From Pontibacter pamirensis (lineage in GTDB: Bacteria; Bacteroidota; Bacteroidia; Cytophagales; Hymenobacteraceae), in the NCBI RefSeq assembly GCF_010015475.1, contig NZ_ML974109.1, positions 22,842 to 86,841 of the forward strand: a stretch of DNA of 64,000 bases. Direction: 5' to 3'. Every line of letters begins with the position of its first letter. Within the stretch, counting starts at the first letter, position 1. The notes beneath the pieces were generated by a model, which saw only the letters and a program-made list of their open reading frames with translations, did no database searches and was not told the origin of the DNA. Of the stretch, positions 30,427-39,646 are shown piece by piece. A program made the position numbers and the translations under genes.

Positions 30427-32748
30427 ATGTTCTACACCCTTCTCGCCGGTCTTTTGGTTGCCTTTGCTGCGCCACTTCTGTTTCGCTGGCTGGGCAGGTA
30501 TGTTGTCTTACCGCTGGCGTTGCTGCCTTTGTGCATCTTTATTTATTTCTGTGCTCAGGTGTCGCAGGTGCTGGGGGGCACCCGTATAATTGCGTCCACC
30601 TCTTGGGTGCCTGAACTGGGGATAAACTTAGATTTTTACCTGGATGGACTGAGCCTGCTTTTTGCACTGCTGATTTCCTTTTTCGGCTTTCTGATCATGA
30701 TTTATGCCTATGGCTACTTGGAGAAGCATCCGCTGCTAGGGCGCTTTTATATGTACCTCACGCTGTTCATGACCGCCATGCTGGGAGTGGTAACGGCAGA
30801 CAATATATTTTGCCTTTTCCTGTTCTGGGAACTTACCAGCATCAGTTCTTACCTGCTGATAGGTTTTAACAACGACCAGATAGAGTCCCGCACCTCTGCC
30901 TGGCAGGCGCTGCTGGTAACAGGTGGCGGTGGACTGGCACTAATGGGAGGACTAATCCTTTTAAGCCTCGCAAGTGGCCACTTTACTTTCAGCGGCATGG
31001 TGCTCAGTAGCAACATCAGCCTGGCAACACATCCTTTGTACCTGCCTGCGCTGCTGCTTATTCTGCTGGGGTGTTTCACAAAGTCGGCTCAGTTTCCGTT
31101 TCATTTCTGGCTGCCGAATGCCATGGCAGCTCCCACGCCTGTCAGTGCTTACCTGCATTCTGCTACCATGGTGAAAGCAGGTATTTTTTTACTGGCCCGG
31201 CTCTCCCCGGTATTAGGAGGCACAGAAACCTGGATGACCATTCTGCTTGTGGTTGGTGGAACTACTGCAGTTGTAGGGGCACTACTGGCCCTGCAGCAAA
31301 CAGACTTAAAAGCCATTCTGGCCTATACTACCATCAGTGCCCTTGGCCTACTCGTGATGATGCTGGGCATCGGATCCGTGCTTGCGATCGAAGCCATGTT
31401 GGTGTTTTTGCTGGCGCATGCCCTGTATAAAGGTACCTTATTTCTGGTGGCCGGGGTAGTAGACCACAGCACCGGCACCCGCCAGGTAAATGATTTGAAG
31501 GGCCTGGGCAGGAGCATGATGTATACAGGTATAGCCGCCACCTTGGCCGCTTTATCCATGGCCGGTGTTATTTCCTTCTTTGGCTTTATTGGTAAGGAAC
31601 TGCTGTACGAGGCGTCTTTGGAGAGTGAAGTGTTCAACTGGCTTACCTTGGGGGTAAACATGCTGGCAGGGCTTACTTTCGTCGCTGTTGCTATTCTAAT
31701 GAGCTACCGGTTGTTCTGGTCTAAAACAAGTAAGCCTACAGCCTTGCAGCATCAAACTTCCCCGTATCTGTACCTGCCACCGCTGGTGCTGGGCTTGTTA
31801 GGATTGGTGTTCGGTTTAATGGCCGGTTTGCTTCCTGCACCCGTTTTAGAGAAAGCCGCGCTCAGCATCCTGCCCAGCCAGAAGGTACAGTTTGAATTGG
31901 CGATCTGGCACGGCTTTACCCCAGTTTTAGGCCTCAGCATGCTGACGCTTGTGCTGGGATACCTGCTGTACCGGTTCCTGCCGGCACTGCACAGTGCAGC
32001 TCCCAGACTAAAGAAAGTATACCGCTACGGGCCTGACAGTATGTACCACACAGGCTTCAAAAGTTTTCAGAAAGGGGCTAAAGTGTTTATCAACACCTTG
32101 CAAAACGGCTACCTTCGTAACTATATCATATACATCGTACTTTTCTTCTGTGGGCTGATGCTGTTTGCGCTGTGGAGAGATGCCCCACACGTAAATCTTG
32201 GTGCAAGGAGAGAGCTTTTAGATCAAATTGAGCTACACGAACTGGTTTTGTTCGTACTGGTGATAGCCGCCCTATTTTACATACTCAATACCCGCTCCCG
32301 CCTCACTTCTATCGTGGTAATGGGATTAGTGGGATATTCCGCAGCCTTGTTTTATATTTTGTACGGAGCTCCTGATGTGGCCGCTACGCAGCTGTTGATA
32401 GAAACACTGACCGTGGTGATTTTTGTGCTCCTGTTGCATAAGCTGCCTGCTTTTTGGTACTTGTCGCATCAGTTCCGGAAATATAAATTCATTGCCATCT
32501 CCATCTTGTTTGGTTCTGTGATGACCTATACCCTTCTATTAGTACAGGAATTTGCGGTTGAATCTGAACTGAAGGAATTTTACGGAAACGCTAGCTTTCT
32601 GGAGGCGCACGGCAGAAATGTTGTGAATGTAATATTGGTTGACTTCCGGGGCCTGGACACGCTGGGTGAGATAACAGTGCTGGCGGTGGCGGCGGTGGGA
32701 ATTTTTGCGCTGCTGCGACTGAACCCGGAGAAAGGAGGCAAACCTTGA
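30427..32748 (+). CDS. mrpA: Mrp-type Na+/H+ antiporter subunit A
   Basis: A 773-aa membrane protein related to NADH dehydrogenase subunit 5 (NuoL), with extra C-terminal helices typical of MrpA/MnhA. The LFLFWELTSISSYLLIGF segment (helix 5 Glu) and HFWLPNAMAAPTPVSAYLHS (helix 8) carry the conserved residues of the proton path. The C-terminal region (VLFVLVIAALFYILNTRSRL, then GAPDVAATQLLIE) matches the DUF4040 domain. It is the largest part of the seven-subunit complex that exports Na+ in exchange for H+. It overlaps mrpB by 4 bases. Confidence 0.95.
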   Translation: MFYTLLAGLLVAFAAPLLFRWLGRYVVLPLALLPLCIFIYFCAQVSQVLGGTRIIASTSWVPELGINLDFYLDGLSLLFALLISFFGFLIMIYAYGYLEKHPLLGRFYMYLTLFMTAMLGVVTADNIFCLFLFWELTSISSYLLIGFNNDQIESRTSAWQALLVTGGGGLALMGGLILLSLASGHFTFSGMVLSSNISLATHPLYLPALLLILLGCFTKSAQFPFHFWLPNAMAAPTPVSAYLHSATMVKAGIFLLARLSPVLGGTETWMTILLVVGGTTAVVGALLALQQTDLKAILAYTTISALGLLVMMLGIGSVLAIEAMLVFLLAHALYKGTLFLVAGVVDHSTGTRQVNDLKGLGRSMMYTGIAATLAALSMAGVISFFGFIGKELLYEASLESEVFNWLTLGVNMLAGLTFVAVAILMSYRLFWSKTSKPTALQHQTSPYLYLPPLVLGLLGLVFGLMAGLLPAPVLEKAALSILPSQKVQFELAIWHGFTPVLGLSMLTLVLGYLLYRFLPALHSAAPRLKKVYRYGPDSMYHTGFKSFQKGAKVFINTLQNGYLRNYIIYIVLFFCGLMLFALWRDAPHVNLGARRELLDQIELHELVLFVLVIAALFYILNTRSRLTSIVVMGLVGYSAALFYILYGAPDVAATQLLIETLTVVIFVLLLHKLPAFWYLSHQFRKYKFIAISILFGSVMTYTLLLVQEFAVESELKEFYGNASFLEAHGRNVVNVILVDFRGLDTLGEITVLAVAAVGIFALLRLNPEKGGKP

Positions 32749-33290
32749 AAACCATCATTTTGTCAACGGCTATTCGCCTGCTCACACCAGTGTTCCTGCT
32801 TTTTTCGGTGTATATCCTGTTAAGAGGACATAACCACCCCGGGGGAGGTTTTATAGGCGGGCTCATTGGTTCTATCGCGTTCGTTTTTCATGTGCTCGCA
32901 CACGGAGCAAATGCCACTGCCAGGGTCTTTTTCAGTCTGACGCTTTACCACCACCCACGCCAGTCCGGGCACAGCCGTACCCGCTATTTTATGCAAATAA
33001 TGAATGCGAACATAAGGGGCCGCCGCAAGGGCCGTAATATGGAAAACCGATGGAATTACATTTTTGTGCGTGTGAGGCCGGTATACCTTATTGCATTCGG
33101 TTTGCTGCTGGCTGTTGCCAGTGGCACCATCGGGCTGCTGGCTGGCCAGCCCTTCATGTCTGCCTTCTGGCTGGATGTACACCTGCCGGTATTAGGCTCT
33201 CTTGGTACTCCCCTGCTTTTTGATGCAGGGGTTTACCTGCTGGTAATGGGCATGGTGCTTAAAATGATCTTCACGATGTCAAAAGAATAA
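32745..33290 (+). CDS. mrpB: Mrp-type antiporter subunit B with an unusual insertion
   Basis: The 181-aa protein has the MrpB pattern: ILLRGHNHPGGGFIGGLIGS in the first helices and LGTPLLFDAGVYLLVMGMV at the end. The usual length is about 135-140 residues. The excess is a basic, hydrophilic stretch of about 45 residues (around 68-112) between helices 2 and 3, with no family resemblance. It starts with TTG, in the TTGA overlap with mrpA. It remains in frame, so the subunit may still work, but this loop needs checking. Confidence 0.88.
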   Translation: MKTIILSTAIRLLTPVFLLFSVYILLRGHNHPGGGFIGGLIGSIAFVFHVLAHGANATARVFFSLTLYHHPRQSGHSRTRYFMQIMNANIRGRRKGRNMENRWNYIFVRVRPVYLIAFGLLLAVASGTIGLLAGQPFMSAFWLDVHLPVLGSLGTPLLFDAGVYLLVMGMVLKMIFTMSKE

Positions 33291-33293
33291 ACG

Positions 33294-33644
33294 ATGGAAC
33301 TACTGATGCCCTTTCTTGTAGGTACCTTGTTCTCGGTAAGCCTCTATTTTATCCTGCACCGCCACCTGTTCAAACTTATACTAGGCCTCATCCTCTTCGG
33401 CCTGGCAACCAACCTGTTCCTGTTTGTAGTAGGCGGCATCACAACCGGAGAAGTAGCCATTATTCCGCAGGAAAAGGAAACAGCAGAACCCCCTTTTCCT
33501 GATCCTGTGCCGCAAGCCCTTCTGCTAACCGCTATCGTGATCGGTTTTGGCTTGCAGGCTTACGCTATTGTCCTTATCCGTAGGGTATACCAGACCTTAA
33601 AATCAAACAACCTCGATGATTTGAGCAAAACAGATAAAACCTGA
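33294..33644 (+). CDS. mrpC: Mrp-type antiporter subunit C
   Basis: A 116-aa NuoK-like membrane protein with three helices; LILFGLATNLFLFVVGG and PQALLLTAIVIGFGLQAYAI are characteristic of MrpC/MnhC (D-P-x-x-Q-A-L-x-L-T-A-I-V-I). It follows mrpB after 3 bases, in the same operon. Confidence 0.94.
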   Translation: MELLMPFLVGTLFSVSLYFILHRHLFKLILGLILFGLATNLFLFVVGGITTGEVAIIPQEKETAEPPFPDPVPQALLLTAIVIGFGLQAYAIVLIRRVYQTLKSNNLDDLSKTDKT

Positions 33645-33705
33645 ATCTCAACTGCATACAGCTTCAGTGTCTTTGATGCTGCAATCAAAAACGTATCAGC
33701 CACGC

Positions 33706-35220
33706 ATGAACCCAAGCCTGCTCCTTACACTTCCCCTACTCCTGCCGCTCTATGGGGCGGTATTATGCCTGCTATTCTGGCAGCGTAATCAGGCACAGGC
33801 AGTTATTGCAGCAACAGTTCAACTCGGCTTGTCAATATCGGCAGGCCTGCTTCTGTACGAAGTATCACAGACAGGTATTCTGACGACGCAGATAGGAAAA
33901 TGGCCTGCACCTTTTGGTATAACGCTTGTCTCCGACCTTTTTAGTGCCCTCATTCTGGTTAGTGCCTCCATTGTAGGTATTGCCGTATTCCTGTTCTCAC
34001 TACAGGGCCTGGATAGCAAGCGTAAGAAATACGGCTATTACCCACTGCTGTTGTTTTTGCAGATGGGTGTGAGCGGAGTATGCCTGACAGGTGATATATT
34101 TAATTTATATGTATGGTTTGAGGTACTGCTGATTTGCTGCTTCGCGCTTTTGGCCCTGGGTGGCACCAAGGCTCAATTAGAAGGTACGCTGAAGTACGTG
34201 ACCATAAACATTTTTGCATCCGGGATTCTGCTGACAGGTGTCGGAGTAGTTTACTCGCTGTATGGCTCCCTTAACATAGCTGAACTGGCCCTGATTGTGC
34301 GTCAGCCAGACCACCCCAACCTGCAACTTCTTACGCTGTGCAGTGTCTTTTTCCTGACGGGGTTTGGTATAAAATCCGCCATTTTCCCGCTATTTTTCTG
34401 GCTGCCGGCTTCCTATCATACGCCACCTATCGCTATATCTGCTTTCATTGCAGGCCTCATCTCTAAAATCGGGATTTATACTTTAATCCGGCTCTTTACA
34501 CTGGTATTTATACCGAAGGCAAATTTTATGCTGCCTATGCTGCTGTTATTGTCCGCTTTAACCATGGTAATAGGTGTGATTGGAGCTGCTGCCCAGAAGG
34601 ATTTCAGGAAAATTCTCTCTTTCCACATCATCAGCCAGATTGGCTATATGCTGATGGGTTTAGCTATTTATACTCCCCTGGCCTTAGCGGGTAGTATTTA
34701 TTTTATCATCCACAACATCCTAGTCAAAACAAACCTTTTTTTGGTGAGTGGCGTCGTAGCACAGCAACATCATACCTTCTCATTAAAAAAACTTGGTGGC
34801 ATTTATCTGAAACAGCCGTTCCTGGCGCTGCTGTTCCTTTTGTCGGCGCTTGCTTTAGCGGGTATTCCCCCACTGTCTGGCTTCTGGGGAAAATTTATGC
34901 TGGCAATGGGTGGTTTTAAAGCAGGTAATTACGGTATTGTGGCAACCTCGCTATGCGTTAGTTTGGTAACCCTTTTTTCAATGACGAAAATATGGAATGA
35001 AGTATTTTGGAAAGCAAAGCCATTGAAAGTCAGTAAGCCGTCAGGCGCCATACCTGCAAAAAGCCGTTACCCTAAGTTTCTGTATATGCCTGTCATTTTT
35101 CTAATGGTCTTTATCCTGCTTATCAGCCTGTATGCGCAGCCTTTTATTAACCTGGCACAGCAAGCAGCCAACCAATTACTGTACACCAATAGTTATATAG
35201 AAGCCGTACTTAAAAGATAA
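33706..35220 (+). CDS. mrpD: Mrp-type antiporter subunit D
   Basis: A roughly 504-aa NuoN/NuoM-like antiporter subunit with about 14 helices, including the helix-5 motif FNLYVWFEVLLICCFALLAL with its Glu and GFGIKSAIFPLFFWLPASYH in helix 7-8. The start at MNPSLLLTLP fits the family; in-frame ATG (33676) and GTG (33667) lie upstream. The stop TAA is one copy of the target duplication of the MITE that follows, so insertion happened exactly at the end of the gene. Confidence 0.92.
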   Translation: MNPSLLLTLPLLLPLYGAVLCLLFWQRNQAQAVIAATVQLGLSISAGLLLYEVSQTGILTTQIGKWPAPFGITLVSDLFSALILVSASIVGIAVFLFSLQGLDSKRKKYGYYPLLLFLQMGVSGVCLTGDIFNLYVWFEVLLICCFALLALGGTKAQLEGTLKYVTINIFASGILLTGVGVVYSLYGSLNIAELALIVRQPDHPNLQLLTLCSVFFLTGFGIKSAIFPLFFWLPASYHTPPIAISAFIAGLISKIGIYTLIRLFTLVFIPKANFMLPMLLLLSALTMVIGVIGAAAQKDFRKILSFHIISQIGYMLMGLAIYTPLALAGSIYFIIHNILVKTNLFLVSGVVAQQHHTFSLKKLGGIYLKQPFLALLFLLSALALAGIPPLSGFWGKFMLAMGGFKAGNYGIVATSLCVSLVTLFSMTKIWNEVFWKAKPLKVSKPSGAIPAKSRYPKFLYMPVIFLMVFILLISLYAQPFINLAQQAANQLLYTNSYIEAVLKR

Positions 35221-35379
35221 GAGCATGTTTAAATTTCGTTTTTGTAGGCGATAACTGACCAAAAAGGGTTCTGGCGAAACGGTTTTAGAACTTCATAGCA
35301 GCGCTATGGAGCGAGAAAACTGAAGTCAGGTTCCTTTTGGGGCGGTTTGCAGCGCAAAGGATGAATTTTAGACATGCTC
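35221..35379. mobile_element. MITE-like element between mrpD and mrpE, 159 bp
   Basis: Terminal inverted repeats GAGCATGTTTAAATTTC and its partner (GAGCATGTCTAAAATTC on the other strand) agree at 14 of 17 positions. TAA flanks both ends (35218-35220 and 35380-35382) as a 3-bp target duplication. Inside, ACTTCA/TGAAGT and CATAGC/GCTATG make a nested hairpin. It has no gene, so a related transposase elsewhere must move it; TNA duplications are typical of some IS5-group elements. It sits within the transcribed mrp operon. Confidence 0.82.
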
Positions 35380-35456
35380 TAAGCAACATATCACCATTCC
35401 CAAAGCCTCATATTGTGTGAAAGGTTGAATGGTGGCTGTAACTTAAAGTTAAAATT

Positions 35457-35954
35457 ATGAGGGTGTTTTTTTTACATAGTATGGTAACCTTCGTGGTAGT
35501 ATTCACTTTTCTTCAGCAGGGTTGGGTAGACATGCCCTATAATGCGGCGACGGCCTCCATCGCTTTTCTGATGTTGTTTATTTTACTCTGGCTGAGCACT
35601 TGGTTCTATGACCGTACTTATTTCCGGAAGCTGCCAAAGGCATTGAACTTTGTGTTTTTTTTCCTGAAAGAACTGCTATTGGCCAACCTGAAGATAGCCT
35701 TCGATATTTTAACGCCTCACTATTATATGAACCCCACTGTAATTGCATTCCCACTGCGTGTTAAAACCAATTTTGAAATTATGCTGCTGGCTAATATGAT
35801 AACACTTACTCCCGGAACGCTGAGCATTGATGTAAGTAAAAACCGGAAGTTGCTGTATGTGCATGCCCTGTATGTGAAAGACAACAATGTTGAAAACCTG
35901 AAAAAGGAAATTAGAGAGGGCTTTGAACGAAGAATACTGGAACTGACGACATGA
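35457..35954 (+). CDS. mrpE: Mrp-type antiporter subunit E
   Basis: A 165-aa subunit with two N-terminal helices (VTFVVVFTFLQQGWV, ASIAFLMLFILLWL) and a soluble domain with NMITLTPGTLSIDVS, the MrpE signature. ATG at 35457 follows a 236-base gap containing the MITE; the gap is unusual since mrp genes normally abut. Overlaps mrpF by ATGA. Confidence 0.92.
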   Translation: MRVFFLHSMVTFVVVFTFLQQGWVDMPYNAATASIAFLMLFILLWLSTWFYDRTYFRKLPKALNFVFFFLKELLLANLKIAFDILTPHYYMNPTVIAFPLRVKTNFEIMLLANMITLTPGTLSIDVSKNRKLLYVHALYVKDNNVENLKKEIREGFERRILELTT

Positions 35955-36220
35955 GCTTATTTCAAACAACACTCATGATTTCTATGGTTGCACTCAGCTT
36001 TTGCCTGCTGCTAACGGCAGTAAGGTTTGCTATTGGCCCAACCTTACCTGACAGAATAACGGCTTTCGACCTTATTGTAGCCGACGTTATCGGTATTATT
36101 GCTATTTACACTGAGTTTACTGGAAATGAGGATTATATAGACGTTGCCATTATACTCTCGCTGTTCGGGTTCCTGGGGTCTATATCCTTTGCCTATTATC
36201 TTATGAAAATAACAAAATGA
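35951..36220 (+). CDS. mrpF: Mrp-type antiporter subunit F
   Basis: An 89-aa protein with three helices and the MrpF motif RFAIGPTLPDRITAFDLIVA, in which the Asp is needed in studied homologues. Overlaps mrpE and mrpG by ATGA, so translation is coupled. The family also includes bile-acid resistance proteins of other bacteria. Confidence 0.94.
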   Translation: MSLFQTTLMISMVALSFCLLLTAVRFAIGPTLPDRITAFDLIVADVIGIIAIYTEFTGNEDYIDVAIILSLFGFLGSISFAYYLMKITK

Positions 36221-36669
36221 CTATGCTCGAAAACATTGACTGGAATCTGCTGAAGGAAATAATTAGTTGCGTTTTCATCTTATCGGGCGTAATGTTCATG
36301 CTGGTGGCTACGATAGGTTTACTCCGTTTACCTGACTTTTACATCAGAATGTCGGCTATCACCAAAGGAAGCACTCTTGGCCTGGGACTTATTCTCTTTG
36401 GGCTCGGCATATACTTTAACCAGCCGAGTATGCTGCTGAAGGTTTTGGCCGTTATCACGTTTACTTTTATTACGGCACCTGTGGCGGCGCATGTTATAGG
36501 CCGTACCGCAGTGCAGAATAAAATTCCTTTTTGGAAGCACACAAACCTGAACGAGTTTAAAAAATATTTGCACAGGGAACACCTAGAAGAGATAGTGAAC
36601 TATGACAAATATGAGGAGAAGGTGCTTAGGAAGAAGAAGGCTGCTGCTCGTGAGGATAATGTTGAATAA
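36217..36669 (+). CDS. mrpG: Mrp-type antiporter subunit G
   Basis: The 150-aa last subunit of the operon. Three helices with LLRLPDFYIRMSAITKGSTL, the MrpG/MnhG signature, and TAPVAAHVIGRTA. A charged C-terminal tail (about 40 residues) is longer than usual. Its last 44 bases overlap the phosphatase gene on the other strand, tail to tail. Confidence 0.93.
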   Translation: MTMLENIDWNLLKEIISCVFILSGVMFMLVATIGLLRLPDFYIRMSAITKGSTLGLGLILFGLGIYFNQPSMLLKVLAVITFTFITAPVAAHVIGRTAVQNKIPFWKHTNLNEFKKYLHREHLEEIVNYDKYEEKVLRKKKAAAREDNVE

Positions 36670-37471
36670 AAGGCCTTATAGAATGAGCATAATGCCCGAA
36701 AGCCCCTACAGCAGTAAGTTCGTGGTCTGGATAAGTCAAAGCAGAAAGGCTCCCTCCAAATACACAGCCTGTATCAATGTTAATGGTATTGTTGCGCCAG
36801 ATGGGTTCATGCACGGGTGTATGGCCGTATACCACAATCGCTTTACCGCAATAGGTAGCAGCCCAGTCTAAACGTACAGGCAAGTCGTGCTCATCCTGTG
36901 CCCCGGTGGTAGGGCCATACAGGCACAAAGCCCGGACTCCTTTAGAGTTTTGGCCATGCATGCGTTCTTCCAGCCCGGCATGTGCAATCACCAACCGTCC
37001 CTGGTCTAAGATGATGTGATGCGGGAGCTTACCTAAAAAGACTTTAACCCGCTCATGAAACGCAGCATCATAGCGATCCATCTGCGCCACAGTTAACTCC
37101 AGGCCGTGCCGCACCTGCACATTATGGCCCAGTAGTTTGCGGTATAACTTATTGTCGTGGTTACCACTCACACAGTAGGCTTGCCCTGCGTCAATCATGT
37201 CCATTACCAGGCGGAGCACCTCCGGCGAATTGGGTCCGCGGTCTACCAGGTCCCCTACGAATAAGGCTTTGTAATTCCCAGGAGGTTTGATCTCATAGCG
37301 CTGCTGCAATTCGTTGAAGTGAACGTGATAATTCAGGCGCTGCAACAGCGCCTGCAATTCCTCAAAGCAGCCGTGCACATCGCCGATTATGTGAAAAGGG
37401 CCGTGTTCATCCGGAAGAATGAGAAAATCGTTATCGTGCTCTGCCTGTGTCGTCATTTTTAGTGTGCTCAC
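36626..37471 (-). CDS. PPP-family metallophosphatase (PrpE/ApaH-like)
   Basis: A 281-aa two-metal phosphatase with all PPP motifs in order: GDVHG (near 30), GDLVDRGPNSPE (near 73), GNHD (about 103), HAGLEER (about 163), and GHTPVHEP (about 217). It probably hydrolyses phosphoprotein or dinucleoside tetraphosphate; the sequence does not say which. It converges with mrpG with an overlap at the 3' ends. Confidence 0.88.
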   Translation of the reverse strand: MSTLKMTTQAEHDNDFLILPDEHGPFHIIGDVHGCFEELQALLQRLNYHVHFNELQQRYEIKPPGNYKALFVGDLVDRGPNSPEVLRLVMDMIDAGQAYCVSGNHDNKLYRKLLGHNVQVRHGLELTVAQMDRYDAAFHERVKVFLGKLPHHIILDQGRLVIAHAGLEERMHGQNSKGVRALCLYGPTTGAQDEHDLPVRLDWAATYCGKAIVVYGHTPVHEPIWRNNTINIDTGCVFGGSLSALTYPDHELTAVGAFGHYAHSIRPFIQHYPHEQQPSSS

Positions 37472-37793
37472 CTAAAATTCTTAATGACTAGATAGCAATA
37501 CAACTTATTTATTACAGTAAAAAGAGCCACTAGGTTAGGGAAATGGGACAAATTTTGAGTGCTAAGTGCAAAACATATGCATGGAGGTCCCAATATTATT
37601 GCTGCGCAGCCCCACTGATGGCCGCTTAATATCGGTAGGCAGGCCTGTTTATCTCCACAAACCTGCTGTGAACTTAACATTCATTTACCTGGCTATTTTA
37701 AAAGAAATTTAAACCTTTAATAAGTTCTTGTTGGCCTTTGTTCTTTCTAATTTTACTCTTCTAAAAATAACTCCTTCAGGAAGAGCACCTGCA

Positions 37794-39572
37794 ATGCCTT
37801 ATTACAAAAAATATAAAATTCCCCTCCTTTGGCTTCGGCGCCATACCTCAGACCGTGAGTTTATGATTATCTCCAGTGTACTGGTAGGTTTCACAGCCGG
37901 AATGGCTGCTGTTGCCCTGAAGTCACTGGTGCATTACATTCATGTGTTACTGGCTTATGGAAACCGTCTGTTAGACCAGCCTTATTGGCTGGTTATTTTC
38001 CCAATTATTGGTATTCTGCTCACTGTGTTGCTGGTGCGCACACTTTTTAACGGCACTATCGGGCGAGGAACGGCAAATGTGCTGTTCAATATTTCGCAGA
38101 AATCCAGTATGATGGAGCGGCATAAAATGTTTTCGCACGTGCTCACAAGCGGGATTACAGCAGGTTTTGGCGGTTCGGCAGGTCTAGAGTCTCCCATTGT
38201 CGTAACAGGCTCGGCCATTGGCTCTAATTATGGCCGGGAATATCACCTGAACTACCGTGACCGCACGCTGCTATTGGCAAGTGGTGCGGCATCTGGCATT
38301 GCAGCTGTTTTCAATGCGCCCATTGCAGGAGTTCTTTTTGCCATTGAGGTCCTGCTGACAGACATTAGTATCGCTGCTTTTATCCCGCTTATTATAGCAG
38401 CAGTAGTTGGCGCACTCTGTTCAAGAATAATACTGCAGGAAGAGATTCTCTTCAACATTGGGCAAATTGAGTTTTTTGCCGCCAATCATGTGCCTTTCTA
38501 TGTGCTGCTGGGTATACTGGCTGGTATGATATCAGTTTACTATACCCGCATGGCGCTGCGCGTGGAGGAGCTGTTTGAATTGTATCAAGGCAAACCTTAT
38601 ACCCGTGCCATCATTGGAGGTATGTTACTGGGACTGCTGATTATACTGTTCCCGCCCTTGTTCGGGGAAGGCTACGGCAGCATCACCTTGCTAGAGCAGA
38701 ACAATGCGGAGAAACTGTTGCAGGACAGCTGGCTTGCCTTTTTCGGTACAAATGAGTGGCTGGTGCTTTGTTTTGTGGGGGCATTGGCGCTGGTAAAAGT
38801 GTTTGCCACCACCATTACCATCGCTTCCGGCGGAAACGGGGGTAACTTTGCCCCTTCTATGTTTGTGGGAGCCGCCACGGGGTTTTTCTTCTCACGGCTC
38901 GTTAACCTGCTTAACATCAGCAGCCTGCCCGTCAGCAGCTTTTCGATGGTGGGCATGGCTGGTATATTGAGTGGTGTGATGCATGCTCCCCTCACGGCTG
39001 TTTTTCTGATTGCGGAAATCACCGGGGGCTACACCCTCATGATACCGTTGATGCTAGTGGCTGCTACGTCTTTTGCCATGGTCAAGTACTTCGAACCGTA
39101 CTCACTGGACACCAAGAAGCTGGCGCAGAAAGGGCAGCTACTGACGCACAACAAGGACCGCACCATCCTGCACATCATGAAAATACGCCACCTGATAGAG
39201 ACGGAGTTTCAGCCTGTTTCGCCGGATGCCACCCTGGGCGAGTTGGTACAGGTCATCGCCGATTCCCGCCGCAACTTATTCCCGGTAGTGAATGCGGAGC
39301 AGAAGCTGGAAGGCATAATTCTGCTGGAAAATGTGCGCGAAATTATGTTTAAAACAGAAAAATATGAGGTGGTAAAGGTGAAGGAGCTCATGATTAAACC
39401 TCCTGCCGTGGTGCAATACAACGATAGCATGGCGGATGTAATGAAGAAGTTTGATGAATCAGGTGCCTGGAACCTGCCCGTGCTGCTGGATGAAAGATAT
39501 ATCGGTTTCGTTTCGAAATCCAGTATTTTCACTAAATACAGAAAACTTCTTATTAAGACCACGAACGTCTGA
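37794..39572 (+). CDS. ClC-type chloride channel/transporter with CBS domains
   Basis: A 592-aa protein. The membrane domain (residues 1-430) has the GLESPIV loop (family GxEGP, with the gating Glu kept) and GGNGGNFAPSMFVGAA (family GGxxGGxFxPxL). Two CBS domains follow: the first around VIADSRRNLFPVVNAEQKLE and the second around GAWNLPVLLDERYIGFV, where nucleotides may bind. It exchanges Cl- for protons or conducts Cl-. The start at MPYYKK is chosen over the longer frame. Confidence 0.93.
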   Translation: MPYYKKYKIPLLWLRRHTSDREFMIISSVLVGFTAGMAAVALKSLVHYIHVLLAYGNRLLDQPYWLVIFPIIGILLTVLLVRTLFNGTIGRGTANVLFNISQKSSMMERHKMFSHVLTSGITAGFGGSAGLESPIVVTGSAIGSNYGREYHLNYRDRTLLLASGAASGIAAVFNAPIAGVLFAIEVLLTDISIAAFIPLIIAAVVGALCSRIILQEEILFNIGQIEFFAANHVPFYVLLGILAGMISVYYTRMALRVEELFELYQGKPYTRAIIGGMLLGLLIILFPPLFGEGYGSITLLEQNNAEKLLQDSWLAFFGTNEWLVLCFVGALALVKVFATTITIASGGNGGNFAPSMFVGAATGFFFSRLVNLLNISSLPVSSFSMVGMAGILSGVMHAPLTAVFLIAEITGGYTLMIPLMLVAATSFAMVKYFEPYSLDTKKLAQKGQLLTHNKDRTILHIMKIRHLIETEFQPVSPDATLGELVQVIADSRRNLFPVVNAEQKLEGIILLENVREIMFKTEKYEVVKVKELMIKPPAVVQYNDSMADVMKKFDESGAWNLPVLLDERYIGFVSKSSIFTKYRKLLIKTTNV

Positions 39573-39613
39573 TGACTTGTTCCTCATGTTCTCAAGCATG
39601 AAAGCAGCTAAAG

Positions 39614-39646
39614 TAGGCTTAAAGAAAACCAGTTTCTTTAAGCCTA
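39614..39646. terminator. Bidirectional terminator hairpin
   Basis: TAGGCTTAAAGAAA (39614-39627) and TTTCTTTAAGCCTA (39633-39646) are perfect 14-bp arms around ACCAG, between the convergent ClC and AsmA-like genes. Confidence 0.85.

Noticed and set aside
32820..33182. A 120-codon minus-strand frame antisense to mrpB
   Set aside because: mrpB in the plus strand has clear family motifs on both sides of the insertion; the antisense frame has none, though it spans the unusual insertion.
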